Shown: positions 38,200-48,045 of the stretch, piece by piece
How positions within the stretch are numbered: the first letter of the stretch is position 1
How the letters are laid out: each line of letters starts with the position of its first letter
Assembly (NCBI RefSeq): GCF_009725235.1
Contig: NZ_WJFC01000059.1
Location: 1 to 64,000, forward strand
Direction of reading: 5' to 3'
From: Scytonema sp. UIC 10036
Lineage (GTDB): Bacteria > Cyanobacteriota > Cyanobacteriia > Cyanobacteriales > Nostocaceae
Length of the DNA stretch: 64,000 nt
Notes under the pieces: generated by a model
Databases searched by the model: none
The model's input: only the letters and a program-made list of their open reading frames with translations
Told to the model about the DNA's origin: nothing
Translations under genes and position numbers: made by a program

Positions 38200-40146
38200 A
38201 TGGCTAAACCAATCGTTCTAACAAAACGGCTCGGCAGACAGATCATCCACTGGCTGCTCCAAGAAGACCGACAAAAAAAAGACGGTCCTTACCGTCAGGA
38301 AGAAGCACACCGCAGTCACCCTTGGTGGCAGGTGATGTGTCTGACTGGGGTAGATTATTTCTCGACACTGGGCTATCAACCAGGTATTGCAGCCGTGGCG
38401 GCGGGTGCGCTCTCTCCCCTTGCCACCCTCATTCTAGTTCTGCTGACACTCTTTGGAGCGTTGCCGATTTACCGACGGGTTGCGACTCAAAGCCCCAATG
38501 GTGAAGGGTCGATCGCAATGCTTGCAAACTTGCTTCCCTGGTGGCAAGGAAAATTCCTCGTGCTTTGTCTGCTTGGTTTTGTGGCAACGGACTTCATTAT
38601 CACCATTACCCTCTCAGCTGCTGATGCTACAGCTCATATCATCGAAAATCCCCTCGTACCAAGTTGGCTTCACCATCAGGCGATCGCTATTACTTTATTA
38701 CTGGTGGCAATGCTAGGCGCAGTGTTTCTTAGAGGTTTCCGAGAAGCGATCGGCATTGCAGTCTTTCTAGTTGTTGTTTATCTATTGTTAAACTTCGTTG
38801 TCATTGGCGTCGGTTTCTATCAAGTCCTAAATCGCCCATCGGTTATTACTGACTGGCAAACTACACTTTTTACAACTCATCAGAACCCCGCACTCATGCT
38901 GGGTTTAGCCATTCTGCTATTTCCAGAGTTAGCGTTGGGATTATCCGGCTTTGAGACTGGGGTTGCCGTTATGCCCCTAGTGCAAGGCAGTAGCAAGGAT
39001 GCTCCAGAACACCCTAAGGGGCGGATTCGCAATACGTATAAGTTGCTCACATCTGCTGCATTAATCATGAGCTTCTTTTTACTTGCTAGCAGCTTGATAA
39101 CCACTCTACTGATTCAACCAGAAGAATTTAAAGCTGGGGGCAAAGCAAGTGGGCGTGCTCTTGCCTATTTAGCACATACGTACCTTGGTAATGGCTTTGG
39201 CACAATTTACGATCTCAGTACCATTACTATTCTATGGTTTGCAGGTGCATCTGCAATGGCAGGCCTGCTTAATATCGTACCCCGCTACCTACCAAGATAT
39301 GGTATGGCACCAAGTTGGGCATTAGCATCCAGACCACTAGTATTAGTCTATACAGTCATTGCTTTTGTGGTCACAATTATCTTTAAAGCAAATGTAGAAG
39401 CTCAAAGCGGAGCCTATGCCACAGGTGTGCTTGTATTGATAACCACCGCAGCATGTGCAGTCACTTTATCAGCCTATCAACGGAGAGCGAAGGGAAGAGC
39501 CTTTGCTTTTGCAATTATCACACTGGTGTTTATATACACGACTATTGTAAATATTATTGAGAGACCTGAAGGGATTAGAATAGCTACGTTCTTTATCGTT
39601 ACTATCATCGTCACCTCATTGATATCACGCGTTTGGCGTTCAACTGAGTTACGTGTGGAGCGGGTTGAAATAGACGAAAATGCCGATCGCTTTATTACAG
39701 AAGAAAGCCAAGGTACAATTCGACTCATTGCAAATCGATTGAATGCAGGCGATGTGCAAGAGTATTTTTTAAAAGAGAAAGAGGTGCGCGAAGACAACCA
39801 TATTCCACCAACCGATCCCATCCTCTTTTTAGAGGTTTTGGTATCCGATGCTTCGGAATTTGCCAACATTATTAGAGTCAAAGGGATAGACGTTGGTGGC
39901 TACCGGATTCTACGTGCAGAAAGTGCTGCTGTACCTAACGCTATTGCTGCTATACTTCTTTATCTTCGCGATCGCACGGGTACAATACCGCACGCTTATT
40001 TTGGTTGGGCAGAGGGTAATCCAATCAAATACCTACTGCGTTTTATTTTATTTGGTGAGGGCGATATTCCTGTTGTCACCCGTGAAGTGCTGCGTAAGGC
40101 TGAGAAGAACAGCGAAAAGCGTCCTGCTATTCATGTTGGAGGCTAA
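38200..40146 (+). CDS. APC family transporter (large, with C-terminal cytosolic domain)
   Basis: 648 residues from ATG 38200 (TTG 38197 just before). An N-terminal cytosolic part ends in [27 protein letters not shown], the first membrane segment of APC amino acid/cation transporters; about twelve segments follow to residue 490, then a cytosolic C-terminal domain of about 160 residues ([16 protein letters not shown]). The G.DYFS..GYQPG opening also resembles potassium-type APC members. Substrate not assignable from sequence. Confidence 0.8.
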   Translation: MAKPIVLTKRLGRQIIHWLLQEDRQKKDGPYRQEEAHRSHPWWQVMCLTGVDYFSTLGYQPGIAAVAAGALSPLATLILVLLTLFGALPIYRRVATQSPNGEGSIAMLANLLPWWQGKFLVLCLLGFVATDFIITITLSAADATAHIIENPLVPSWLHHQAIAITLLLVAMLGAVFLRGFREAIGIAVFLVVVYLLLNFVVIGVGFYQVLNRPSVITDWQTTLFTTHQNPALMLGLAILLFPELALGLSGFETGVAVMPLVQGSSKDAPEHPKGRIRNTYKLLTSAALIMSFFLLASSLITTLLIQPEEFKAGGKASGRALAYLAHTYLGNGFGTIYDLSTITILWFAGASAMAGLLNIVPRYLPRYGMAPSWALASRPLVLVYTVIAFVVTIIFKANVEAQSGAYATGVLVLITTAACAVTLSAYQRRAKGRAFAFAIITLVFIYTTIVNIIERPEGIRIATFFIVTIIVTSLISRVWRSTELRVERVEIDENADRFITEESQGTIRLIANRLNAGDVQEYFLKEKEVREDNHIPPTDPILFLEVLVSDASEFANIIRVKGIDVGGYRILRAESAAVPNAIAAILLYLRDRTGTIPHAYFGWAEGNPIKYLLRFILFGEGDIPVVTREVLRKAEKNSEKRPAIHVGG

Positions 40147-40205
40147 TGGCTAATGGTTAATGGCTAATGGAACAATTAGCTATTAGCAATTAGCCATTAG
40201 CTATT
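40141..40205. repeat. GGCTAAT heptamer repeats forming a hairpin
   Basis: Several copies of TAATGGC/TAATGGT units are followed by CAATTAGCCATTAGCTA, making an inverted structure between convergent genes. It could end both transcripts. Confidence 0.55.
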
Positions 40206-40881
40206 TATTAAAAATAGTACTCGCAGAAAGTTGAGCTATCATTTCAGCACGTGACGAGACTGCAAGTTTGCGAAACATCCGCTTGAGAGCCTGCTTCACA
40301 GAGTTTTCTGTAATCCATAAAGACGCGCCAATCTGGGCGCTAGTCAGTCCCTGTGCGACTAGTTCGGCAATTTGAGCTTCTCGCGGAGTTAGGCGATCGT
40401 AATTTAATCTAAAGGCAACTGGGTTTGAGCGCAACACTGCCACCCGCGTAGAAAAATGTATACATAAAGCACTTAAATCTGCTAAATCATCTGCATTAAA
40501 CGCGGGATTGCTGCGGTGGCGGGTAAAGGCAATTCCGCCTACTAGCCGACCGTTGCTCACAACCGGACCCACCATCACATGCCCGTGATCTGCACGAGGA
40601 CAAATTGTTTGCCAAACACCAGGAGGCAAAATCACTTCATCATGCACAGCAGCATGGCGCTTAACCAAATAGCGCAGGACAGGATTGTAATCTAATGATA
40701 ACGCTAGTTTGATGGGGGCTGGAGTGTTAGCATCCACAGCAGGAAACTCATCTAAAAAAGCCAATTTACAGCGTGTAGCAGCAAAATATTCTCCCACTTT
40801 CGCCACGATATGCTGTCGAAGTTCTTGCTCGTCCCGAGCCTGAGCGATCGCATGAAATAAAGACTGTAAAGAAGTTGCCAT
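40201..40881 (-). CDS. GAF domain LuxR-type regulator
   Basis: 226 residues. The first 150 show a GAF-like sensory fold (HIVAKVGEYFAATRCKLAFLDE, GPVVSNGRLVGGIAFTRH), the last 65 a LuxR HTH: LTPREAQIAELVAQGLTSAQIGASLWITENSVKQALKRMFRKL. Typical one-component cyanobacterial regulator responding to a small ligand or redox state. It might control the adjacent transporter or the DJ-1 gene; no site was found. Confidence 0.85.
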   Translation of the reverse strand: MATSLQSLFHAIAQARDEQELRQHIVAKVGEYFAATRCKLAFLDEFPAVDANTPAPIKLALSLDYNPVLRYLVKRHAAVHDEVILPPGVWQTICPRADHGHVMVGPVVSNGRLVGGIAFTRHRSNPAFNADDLADLSALCIHFSTRVAVLRSNPVAFRLNYDRLTPREAQIAELVAQGLTSAQIGASLWITENSVKQALKRMFRKLAVSSRAEMIAQLSASTIFNK

Positions 40882-41034
40882 AATTCTTACTGCTCGTTCT
40901 GGCTATTGCTACTGCGGCAAAATGTACTCGATCGAGGTCTATTCGTCGCTTAAGATAATGTACTATCTTAGCTTTGTGAAAACACAAAAGTTACTTCAGA
41001 ACTTATCTCATCTTCGGGTAAATATTGATACTAC

Positions 41035-41190
41035 GTTTGTAGTTGCGCTTTAGCGCATACATTGCAACCACAAACGTAGTAGGGTGGGGCAATGCCAACC
41101 CTACGCCCATAGGTAATCTTTACAGCACCGAAGGGAGTAATAGATTTGTACTTGCGACACATGCGCTAAAGCGCAACTACGAACTTATTA
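41035..41190. repeat. Two GTAGTTGCGCTTTAGCGCA-type repeats, inverted
   Basis: GTAGTTGCGCTTTAGCGCAT at about 41039 and its inverted form ATGCGCTAAAGCGCAACTAC at about 41161 bracket a stretch with GTAGGGTGGGGCAATGCC. Same family as 22738-22783 and 57061-57110. Confidence 0.55.
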
Positions 41191-41242
41191 AGTCATGAGC
41201 TGAATATGAGATGAATTCAAACTTTACTTAAGCTTGCTTCAA

Positions 41243-41947
41243 ATGAATACTCAAAATTCAAACAAACTACAAATTGGTATCTTTGTCAGCCCCAACTGCT
41301 ATATTCCAGACATTATTGGAGTCTATACCGTGTTTAGCGTTGTCCCTGACTGCGATATCCACTTCATCTGGGAGAATACGGATCTCATCGTCGGGTATCC
41401 AAATTTCCCGATGCATGCTACAACAACCTTCGCGGAATGCCCGCCAGATCTTGATGTCCTCTGTATTGGAGCTTCTACAGGCACATTGTCAGATGAAGCT
41501 TTAGAATTTCTAGTAGACCGAGGTAGTAAAGCAAAGTACTTGATTGGGATCTGCGGTGGTAGCCTCATCTTGGCTGCTGTAGGTTTGTTAAAAGGGTATC
41601 GCGCTACAGCAACTTTCTCACTTGTTGAAGAACTCCGTAATTTTGGGGCGATTCCAGTGACGGGAGGTGAAGTTGTCGTAGATAGAAATCGAATCACAGC
41701 AAGCCCAGTTTCTGGTTCATTTGATGCGGCGTTAATTGTTTTAGGAAAGCTACGCGGTGAAGATGCTGGCAAAGAAGCGGAATTGACGATTGAGTATGCT
41801 CCTCATCCACCCTATGGTACGGGTAGCCCAGAGTTAGCTGGGCATGAACTGACTCAAAGGGTGCTTCAAAAGTACGCGTTAGCCTTTGATGAATTCCGCA
41901 AAGCCGCACGACAGGCATCAGAACGTCTAGCAACTGTTAAGGCTTGA
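41243..41947 (+). CDS. DJ-1/PfpI family protein
   Basis: 234 residues from ATG 41243 (TTG 41234 upstream). It has the glutamine amidotransferase-like fold with the nucleophile elbow YLIGICGGSLILAAVGLLKG (Cys in GICGGS), and ATATFSLVEELRNFGA. It fits the isonitrile hydratase/ThiJ-like subgroup. Substrate unknown. Confidence 0.8.
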   Translation: MNTQNSNKLQIGIFVSPNCYIPDIIGVYTVFSVVPDCDIHFIWENTDLIVGYPNFPMHATTTFAECPPDLDVLCIGASTGTLSDEALEFLVDRGSKAKYLIGICGGSLILAAVGLLKGYRATATFSLVEELRNFGAIPVTGGEVVVDRNRITASPVSGSFDAALIVLGKLRGEDAGKEAELTIEYAPHPPYGTGSPELAGHELTQRVLQKYALAFDEFRKAARQASERLATVKA

Positions 41948-42356
41948 GTTCATTGGCACAGCAATATGCCAACCTGTTAGCCTCCCCACTTATATCTACC
42001 CTGAGTACTGCCGAACTGGCAATCTTCAACGTGAGATATGTCATTTCGGCGTTTCAGGTGAACTGCGATCGTCGTTCGCGAAGCCTTCCCAAGGAAAGGC
42101 GGACTTAGTCTAATTTATTAGCGTACAAAAAACGTATGGCACAGCCCCGCTAATTTCAACATTGCACTTTTGTGCCAATGACTTGGTAATTTTTTGCAAT
42201 CTATTAGCGACTCGGTAAGGGTAAACTAAATAAAACGTAGTTAATTTTACTTGTGTTGAGAGTCAATAGGTGATAAATTGAACAAAACAAACAGTATAAA
42301 TACTAGTCTTCTTATTAAGTTTTTTTGAAGAATTGTTAGGTGTGGGAGAAGCGAAG
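41948..42356. other. Promoter region before the TPS-domain gene
   Basis: About 400 bp without a supported gene. It contains AT-rich stretches suitable for a promoter and a GGGAGAAG ribosome binding-like site before GTG 42357. No strong hairpin noted. Confidence 0.4.
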
Positions 42357-45300
42357 GTGACAAAATTGGGCTGGGGTGGAAAATTTAGGCGATCGCATGG
42401 TAGTTATTTTGCAGCATCGCGTCACTCAGTTTTTTGGAAAAGCATTCTGGCGATCGCAAAGGTTACCGTTGGAATTGCGGCTTTCATCAGCCCAGCTTTT
42501 GCTCAAAGTAATATAGTACCGGATAACACACTGGGTTCTGAGGCATCTAGGGTAATATTCAACTTTAACGGCACTTCTAATGAAGTAATTGAAGGTGGAG
42601 CGCAACGGGGACAAAATTTATTTCACAGTTTTCGAGAATTTAATGTTGGCGAAAATCGAGGCGCTTACTTCTTTGTTTTCGATACAAGCATCCAGAATAT
42701 TTTGGCGCGGGTGACGGGAAGTAATCGCTCGGATATTTTAGGTATGTTGGGAACTCGTCAAATCATTGGCAGTAATCTTGTGCGTTCCAATGCCAACCTA
42801 TTTTTGATGAATCCCAATGGTATTGTTTTTGGAGAAAATGCTCGTCTAGATGTCGGTGCTTCGTTTATAGCGACAACTGCAAATGGGGTTCAATTTGGAA
42901 ATCAAGGAAATTTTAGTGCGATCGCCCCTCAGACACCAGGAGTGTTAACTATTAACCCTTCGGCTTTATTTTTTAATCAGATTAATCAGAATGGGACAAT
43001 AGAAAATCGAGGATTATTGAGAGTTCCCAACGGTGAGAGTTTATTGCTTGCAGGTGGAAATGTTCGCTTAGATGGAGGTGTTTTAGCGGCGTTGGGTGGG
43101 CGAATAGAGTTAGGCGGATTAGCAGATACAGGTAGTATAGGCTTAGATTTTGCCGGCCAAGGATTAAAATTACAATTTCCAGAAGGAGTGCAAAAAGCAG
43201 ATGTTTCTCTGGTTAATAATTCGCTCGTTAATGTTTCGGCTGGTGGTGGTGGAGATGTAGCAATCAACGCTCAAAATTTAGAGATTTTGGCGGGTAGCAA
43301 CATTTTTGCAGGAATTATTGATGATTTCGGTTCAGCAAACAATCAGGCGGGAGATATTACTATAAATGTTTCAGGCACTGTGAGGATTGAATCTGATAGT
43401 TCTATTCGCAGCGATGTTAGTCCAGGTGAAACAGGTAATAGCGGCAATATAAACATCACATCTGCCTCGTTGTTTGTACTGGGCGGTTCAAGTTTGATAA
43501 GCAGGACCTCTGGAGTGGGAAATGCTGGTAACATCACCATAAATGCACGCGATCGCGTTGTATTTAGTGGTGATGACACGACTGTTGATAGTGGTGTGCG
43601 GCTCACTGGTAGGGGTCAGGGAGGTGATATCCTCATTTCCACTAATACCTTGGAAATGTCGGATGGCGCTCAATTAATTACTCCCGCACTTGGTATTGGA
43701 AATGCAGGAAATATTGTAATTGAGGCACGCGATCGCATTTCTCTCACAGGTAATAGCGCAACCAACTTCAGCAATACAGCTATTTTTAGCAGTGTAGGGG
43801 GAAATGATAACCGACAACAAGCAGAGGGTCAAGGAGGTGATATTCGTATCTCTACCAATATCCTGGAACTCTCTAATGGTGCTCAAATGGCTTCTAGCAC
43901 GTTTGGTATCGGCAATGCAGGCAATATCATAATAGAGGGAGGCGATCGCGTAACATTTAAGGGCGATGATACTGGTGTTTTCAGTCGTGTGGAACGAACT
44001 GGCAGAGGAAAGGGAGGCGATATCCGCATCTCTACTAAAATTTTAGAATTATCTGATGATGCAACCCTCAATGCTAGTACCCTTAATTTTGGAGATGCAG
44101 GCAATATTTTGATTGAAGCGCAAGATAGAGCTTCTTTTGATAATGCCTATGTTTTAAATAGTGTATGGGGACCAGCCTCTGGGAACGGTGGAAATATTAA
44201 TATCAAAACGGGAAACCTCTCTCTCACTAATAGAGCAGTACTCTCTACCACTACATATGGCAACGGCGATGCAGGAAATATAACGATTGAAGCGAAAGAT
44301 AACGTCTCTTTAGATAAAGGGGGGCGTATACTTAGTCGGGTCGATGAAAAAGCTACGGGTAAGGGAGGTAATATTCGTATTACTACTAACTCCCTTTCGT
44401 TAAATGTGGGAGAAATAAAGGCCGATATATTAGGAACAGGTGATGCAGGAAATATAACTATTGATGCGCGGGATACTGTATCAGCCGATTCAGCAATTAT
44501 TACTAGTGCGGTTGATAAAACTGGCACTGGTAAGGGAGGAGACATTAGTATTTCAACAGGTTCTTTCACTCTCATGGATTATGCAGTTTTAGCTACTGCT
44601 ACTTTAGGAAAGGGAGATGCTGGTAATGTTGTAATTAATGCAGATAACACTACGTCTCTAGATACGGGGAAGATTTTTAGTGGTGTGGAAGCAGAAGCAA
44701 TTGGACAGGGTGGAAATATTACTATCTCTACGGGCACACTTTCTTTAACAAATGGAGGAAGTTTATCATCTGGGACTAGCGGAACGGGTAAAGCTGGTAA
44801 TGTGATTGTTGAAGCACACGATCGCGTTTTGTTAGATGGTTTCGATCCCGATGAACAAAATTCCAACAGTGCCATCTTTAGCAGCGTAGGAAATAATGGT
44901 ATCGGACAAGGTGGAGATATTCGCATTTCTACAGGTACATTTTCTCTAACAAATGGAGCGCAATTGCTTGCTGTTACCAGAGGAGAAGGTAATGCAGGTA
45001 ATGTTCAAATTCGTGCTTCTGATGCTGCGAACATCGCTGGTAGTACTGTTGCAACAGGTCGTCCTAGCGCAATTCTAACTTTTACTGAATCTGGAAATTC
45101 GGGAGGAAATATTACTGTTGATACTTCCGCTTTCCGTATTTTAGAAGGAGCAGTTTTAGATAGTCGCACAAGCGCTACCGGAAATGGGGGTAACATCACC
45201 ATCAATACGAATTCTTTGGAAGCTCTTAGCGGTGGACAATTGCAGGCAAGTACTGACGGGAGCGGACAAGCAGGTAAGATAACTGTTAATGCTGACGCTA

Positions 45301-47810
45301 GCGTCACTATTTCAGGTAGCGATCCAACTTTTTCTGAACGTGCAGCTATAATACCCGAAATTAGCTGGCGTTACAATCCCAACAGTGGGTTTTATAATCG
45401 CTCCATTGGCTCAGGTATTGCAGGTGACATCAAAGTTAATTCAAGTTCCTTATCTCTATTTAATGGGGGACAAATTCAAGCTAGTACATTTGGAGAAGGA
45501 AAAGCAGGTAACGTGTGGATTACTGCTCGCGAGCGTGTCACGATCAATGGTGCAAGTGCAAATGGGTTATTTCCTAGCGGTATTTTTAGCGAGATTTTCA
45601 ATCCTCAAGTATTGGGTAAGGGTGGCAACATTGCAATTGAAACTAGCTCACTTACACTAACTAATGGCGCTCAACTAAGAGCCTCTACCTGGGGTTTAGG
45701 AGATGCAGGTAATATAACTATCAATGCCAAAAATACAGTATCCTTTGCTGGAACTAGTGAGAATGGTAACTTTTTAAGTGGGCTATTTAGTACTGTCGAA
45801 TTAACTGGAGAAGGTGACAGTGGTGATATTAGCATCCAAGCAGGTTCGCTATCAGTAACTGATGGCGCTCAACTTCAAACAGTTACTAGAAACAGAGGTA
45901 ATGCTGGCAATATCTTGATTAATGCTCGTGATTTTGTTTTGTTTGATGGCACAAACTCAACAGGACAAATTCCTAGTTCTGCCTTTAGTAGTGTAGAGCG
46001 AAGAGCAGTAGGTCAAGGTGGGAATATTGAGATAAACACAGGTCGTCTTTCCGTTGATAATGGGGCGCTAGTAATTACAAGTAATAACGGTGGAAAAGGT
46101 AACGGCGGAAATATTCGTATTGATGCAGCATTACTATCTCTTACAGGTAATTCTCAACTCAGAGCTAGTACTCAAGGGGAAGGAGATGCGGGCAATATTT
46201 TTATCAATACCCGCGATCGCATATCCTTGGATAAAGGAGCAATTATCTCAAATATTGTTGGCGATGTTTCTAATCCTGGGCGTTTTGGTAACGGCAAAGG
46301 TGGAATAATTCGCATTGATACTGGTTCGCTATCGGTCGCTAATGGCAGTCAACTTCAAGCTAGTACTTTTGGAACAGGCGATGCTGGCGATCTTATTATC
46401 AATGCTCGTGAAAACATATCCTTTGACGGCTTCCGAAGCTTTGAAAATAGCGTATTGAACAGCGCAGCTTTTAGTATTGTTGCAAATAATAGTACTGGAA
46501 ATGGAGGTAATATTCGTGTTAGTACAGCATCATTAGCTGTTACTAATGGAGCATTACTTAGCACTACTACCCTCGGACAAGGTAGAGCTGGAAATATTAA
46601 TATTGATGCTCGAAATGGCGTTTTTTTGAATGGGAAGAACAATATCAGTGAGTTTTCGAGTGGACTGTATAGTGCAACTTTAACGAATGCACGAGGAAAA
46701 GGTGGTTCAATTAGCGTTAACGCTGATGCTTTTCAAATTACTAACGGTGCTGTAGTTAATGCTCAAACCTCCTCTGCTTTTCAAGGTGGTGATGTCACAA
46801 TTAATTCTAATAGCTTTGAAGCCATCCAAGGCGGACAAATTATTACAACAGCAACCAATCAAGGGCAAGCTGGTAGTATTCACCTGAATAGCGATCGCGT
46901 AATTCTCTCTGGTATCGATCCAACTTATCAACCATCACAGCAAAATAAAACATTTGAGAATCAAGGCGCAGCTAGCGGACTATTTGCCAACACAATCTCA
47001 ACAGCTTCCGCTCGCGGTGGCAATATTCAAATAAATGCTAGGCAATTAAATGTGAGCGATCGCGCCCAAATCTCTGTCAACAGTCAAGGCAGTGGTGTTG
47101 CTGGCGATATTAATATTGATGCCAATAGAGTCGAACTGAGAGACAACGCCAAAATCATCGCTGAAACAACATCCCAAGATGGTGGTAACATCTTCATCGA
47201 TAATGCAAACCTACTGCTACTACGTCATGGAAGCCTTGTGTCTGCAACCGCCGGAGAACAAGGCAATGGTGGGAACGTAAATATCAACTCAAAATTTATC
47301 ATTGCCATTTCCAAAGAAAACAGTGATATCACAGCCAATGCCTTTGAAGGCAATGGTGGCAGAGTTCAAATTAACACTCAAGGAATATTTGGTACGAAAT
47401 TTCGTTCCCAAGAAACAGATGAAAGCGATATTACTGCTAGTTCGAGATTCGGTGTTGCTGGCATTGTTAACCTTAACTCTCCCGACAATAGTTCGATTCA
47501 AAACAACCTCAGCAAACTTCCTCAAAACGCCATCGACACCAATGCCCTTATCGCCAATAGTTGCATAGCCCGCAGAAATCAACAAAACGGTTCCTTCTTC
47601 ATCACAGGTTCTGGTGGTTTACCAACACGTCCCGGTGATACTTCACTTTCTTCCTATTCCACTGGAGATGTGCAACCAGTACCTAGCGCAATAGAGTTAA
47701 CAAAATTACCGACACAACAACGACCTTGGCAAATTGGCGACCCAATTATCGAACCATCTGGAGTATACAAACTCCCAAATGGGAAGCTTGTACTTAGTAA
47801 GGAATGTTAA
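42357..47810 (+). CDS. TPS-domain beta-helix exoprotein (TpsA-like)
   Basis: About 1,817 residues from GTG 42357. A signal peptide (residues about 20-50, ILAIAKVTVGIAAFISPAFAQ) is followed by the filamentous hemagglutinin N-terminal secretion domain: GGAQRGQNLFHSFREFNVGENRGAYF, NLFLMNPNGIVFGENARLDVGASFIA. The rest consists of dozens of beta-helix units (GNAGNITIEARDRV, GKGGDIRISTKILELSDGA). Such proteins are exported by a TpsB barrel and act as adhesins or exoproteins. No TpsB or other partner lies in the window. No cysteine-rich or toxin C-terminal domain is seen. Confidence 0.9.
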   Translation: MTKLGWGGKFRRSHGSYFAASRHSVFWKSILAIAKVTVGIAAFISPAFAQSNIVPDNTLGSEASRVIFNFNGTSNEVIEGGAQRGQNLFHSFREFNVGENRGAYFFVFDTSIQNILARVTGSNRSDILGMLGTRQIIGSNLVRSNANLFLMNPNGIVFGENARLDVGASFIATTANGVQFGNQGNFSAIAPQTPGVLTINPSALFFNQINQNGTIENRGLLRVPNGESLLLAGGNVRLDGGVLAALGGRIELGGLADTGSIGLDFAGQGLKLQFPEGVQKADVSLVNNSLVNVSAGGGGDVAINAQNLEILAGSNIFAGIIDDFGSANNQAGDITINVSGTVRIESDSSIRSDVSPGETGNSGNINITSASLFVLGGSSLISRTSGVGNAGNITINARDRVVFSGDDTTVDSGVRLTGRGQGGDILISTNTLEMSDGAQLITPALGIGNAGNIVIEARDRISLTGNSATNFSNTAIFSSVGGNDNRQQAEGQGGDIRISTNILELSNGAQMASSTFGIGNAGNIIIEGGDRVTFKGDDTGVFSRVERTGRGKGGDIRISTKILELSDDATLNASTLNFGDAGNILIEAQDRASFDNAYVLNSVWGPASGNGGNINIKTGNLSLTNRAVLSTTTYGNGDAGNITIEAKDNVSLDKGGRILSRVDEKATGKGGNIRITTNSLSLNVGEIKADILGTGDAGNITIDARDTVSADSAIITSAVDKTGTGKGGDISISTGSFTLMDYAVLATATLGKGDAGNVVINADNTTSLDTGKIFSGVEAEAIGQGGNITISTGTLSLTNGGSLSSGTSGTGKAGNVIVEAHDRVLLDGFDPDEQNSNSAIFSSVGNNGIGQGGDIRISTGTFSLTNGAQLLAVTRGEGNAGNVQIRASDAANIAGSTVATGRPSAILTFTESGNSGGNITVDTSAFRILEGAVLDSRTSATGNGGNITINTNSLEALSGGQLQASTDGSGQAGKITVNADASVTISGSDPTFSERAAIIPEISWRYNPNSGFYNRSIGSGIAGDIKVNSSSLSLFNGGQIQASTFGEGKAGNVWITARERVTINGASANGLFPSGIFSEIFNPQVLGKGGNIAIETSSLTLTNGAQLRASTWGLGDAGNITINAKNTVSFAGTSENGNFLSGLFSTVELTGEGDSGDISIQAGSLSVTDGAQLQTVTRNRGNAGNILINARDFVLFDGTNSTGQIPSSAFSSVERRAVGQGGNIEINTGRLSVDNGALVITSNNGGKGNGGNIRIDAALLSLTGNSQLRASTQGEGDAGNIFINTRDRISLDKGAIISNIVGDVSNPGRFGNGKGGIIRIDTGSLSVANGSQLQASTFGTGDAGDLIINARENISFDGFRSFENSVLNSAAFSIVANNSTGNGGNIRVSTASLAVTNGALLSTTTLGQGRAGNINIDARNGVFLNGKNNISEFSSGLYSATLTNARGKGGSISVNADAFQITNGAVVNAQTSSAFQGGDVTINSNSFEAIQGGQIITTATNQGQAGSIHLNSDRVILSGIDPTYQPSQQNKTFENQGAASGLFANTISTASARGGNIQINARQLNVSDRAQISVNSQGSGVAGDINIDANRVELRDNAKIIAETTSQDGGNIFIDNANLLLLRHGSLVSATAGEQGNGGNVNINSKFIIAISKENSDITANAFEGNGGRVQINTQGIFGTKFRSQETDESDITASSRFGVAGIVNLNSPDNSSIQNNLSKLPQNAIDTNALIANSCIARRNQQNGSFFITGSGGLPTRPGDTSLSSYSTGDVQPVPSAIELTKLPTQQRPWQIGDPIIEPSGVYKLPNGKLVLSKEC

Positions 47811-47819
47811 TTTGATACA

Positions 47820-47972
47820 AGCCCTGTCAAGTGGATAAAAACCTCAGGAAATCAATAACCCTCTCACCTCTTCCCTCTGCGTACTCTGCGCCTCTGCGGT
47901 TAAATAAATGACTTTTAAACCGCAGAGTACGCAGAGGGTGCAGAGAGTAAAGATGATGAGGAATTGCCACCT
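47820..47972. repeat. About 150-bp dispersed repeat, copy 2
   Basis: Nearly identical to 28303-28452 over most of its length, including inverted GCAGAG-rich arms. It sits right after the TPS gene stop. Confidence 0.7.
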
Positions 47973-48045
47973 TCACAGGGCGCTTCTGTACCCACCCTAC
48001 GTGTTTAGGCAATCTTCTGGCGGAAAGGGAGTAATGCGAAATCGG

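Noticed and set aside
42426..47585. Numerous open frames antisense to the TPS gene
   Set aside because: Repeated composition of the beta-helix codons produces them; none shows a family motif or start signal.
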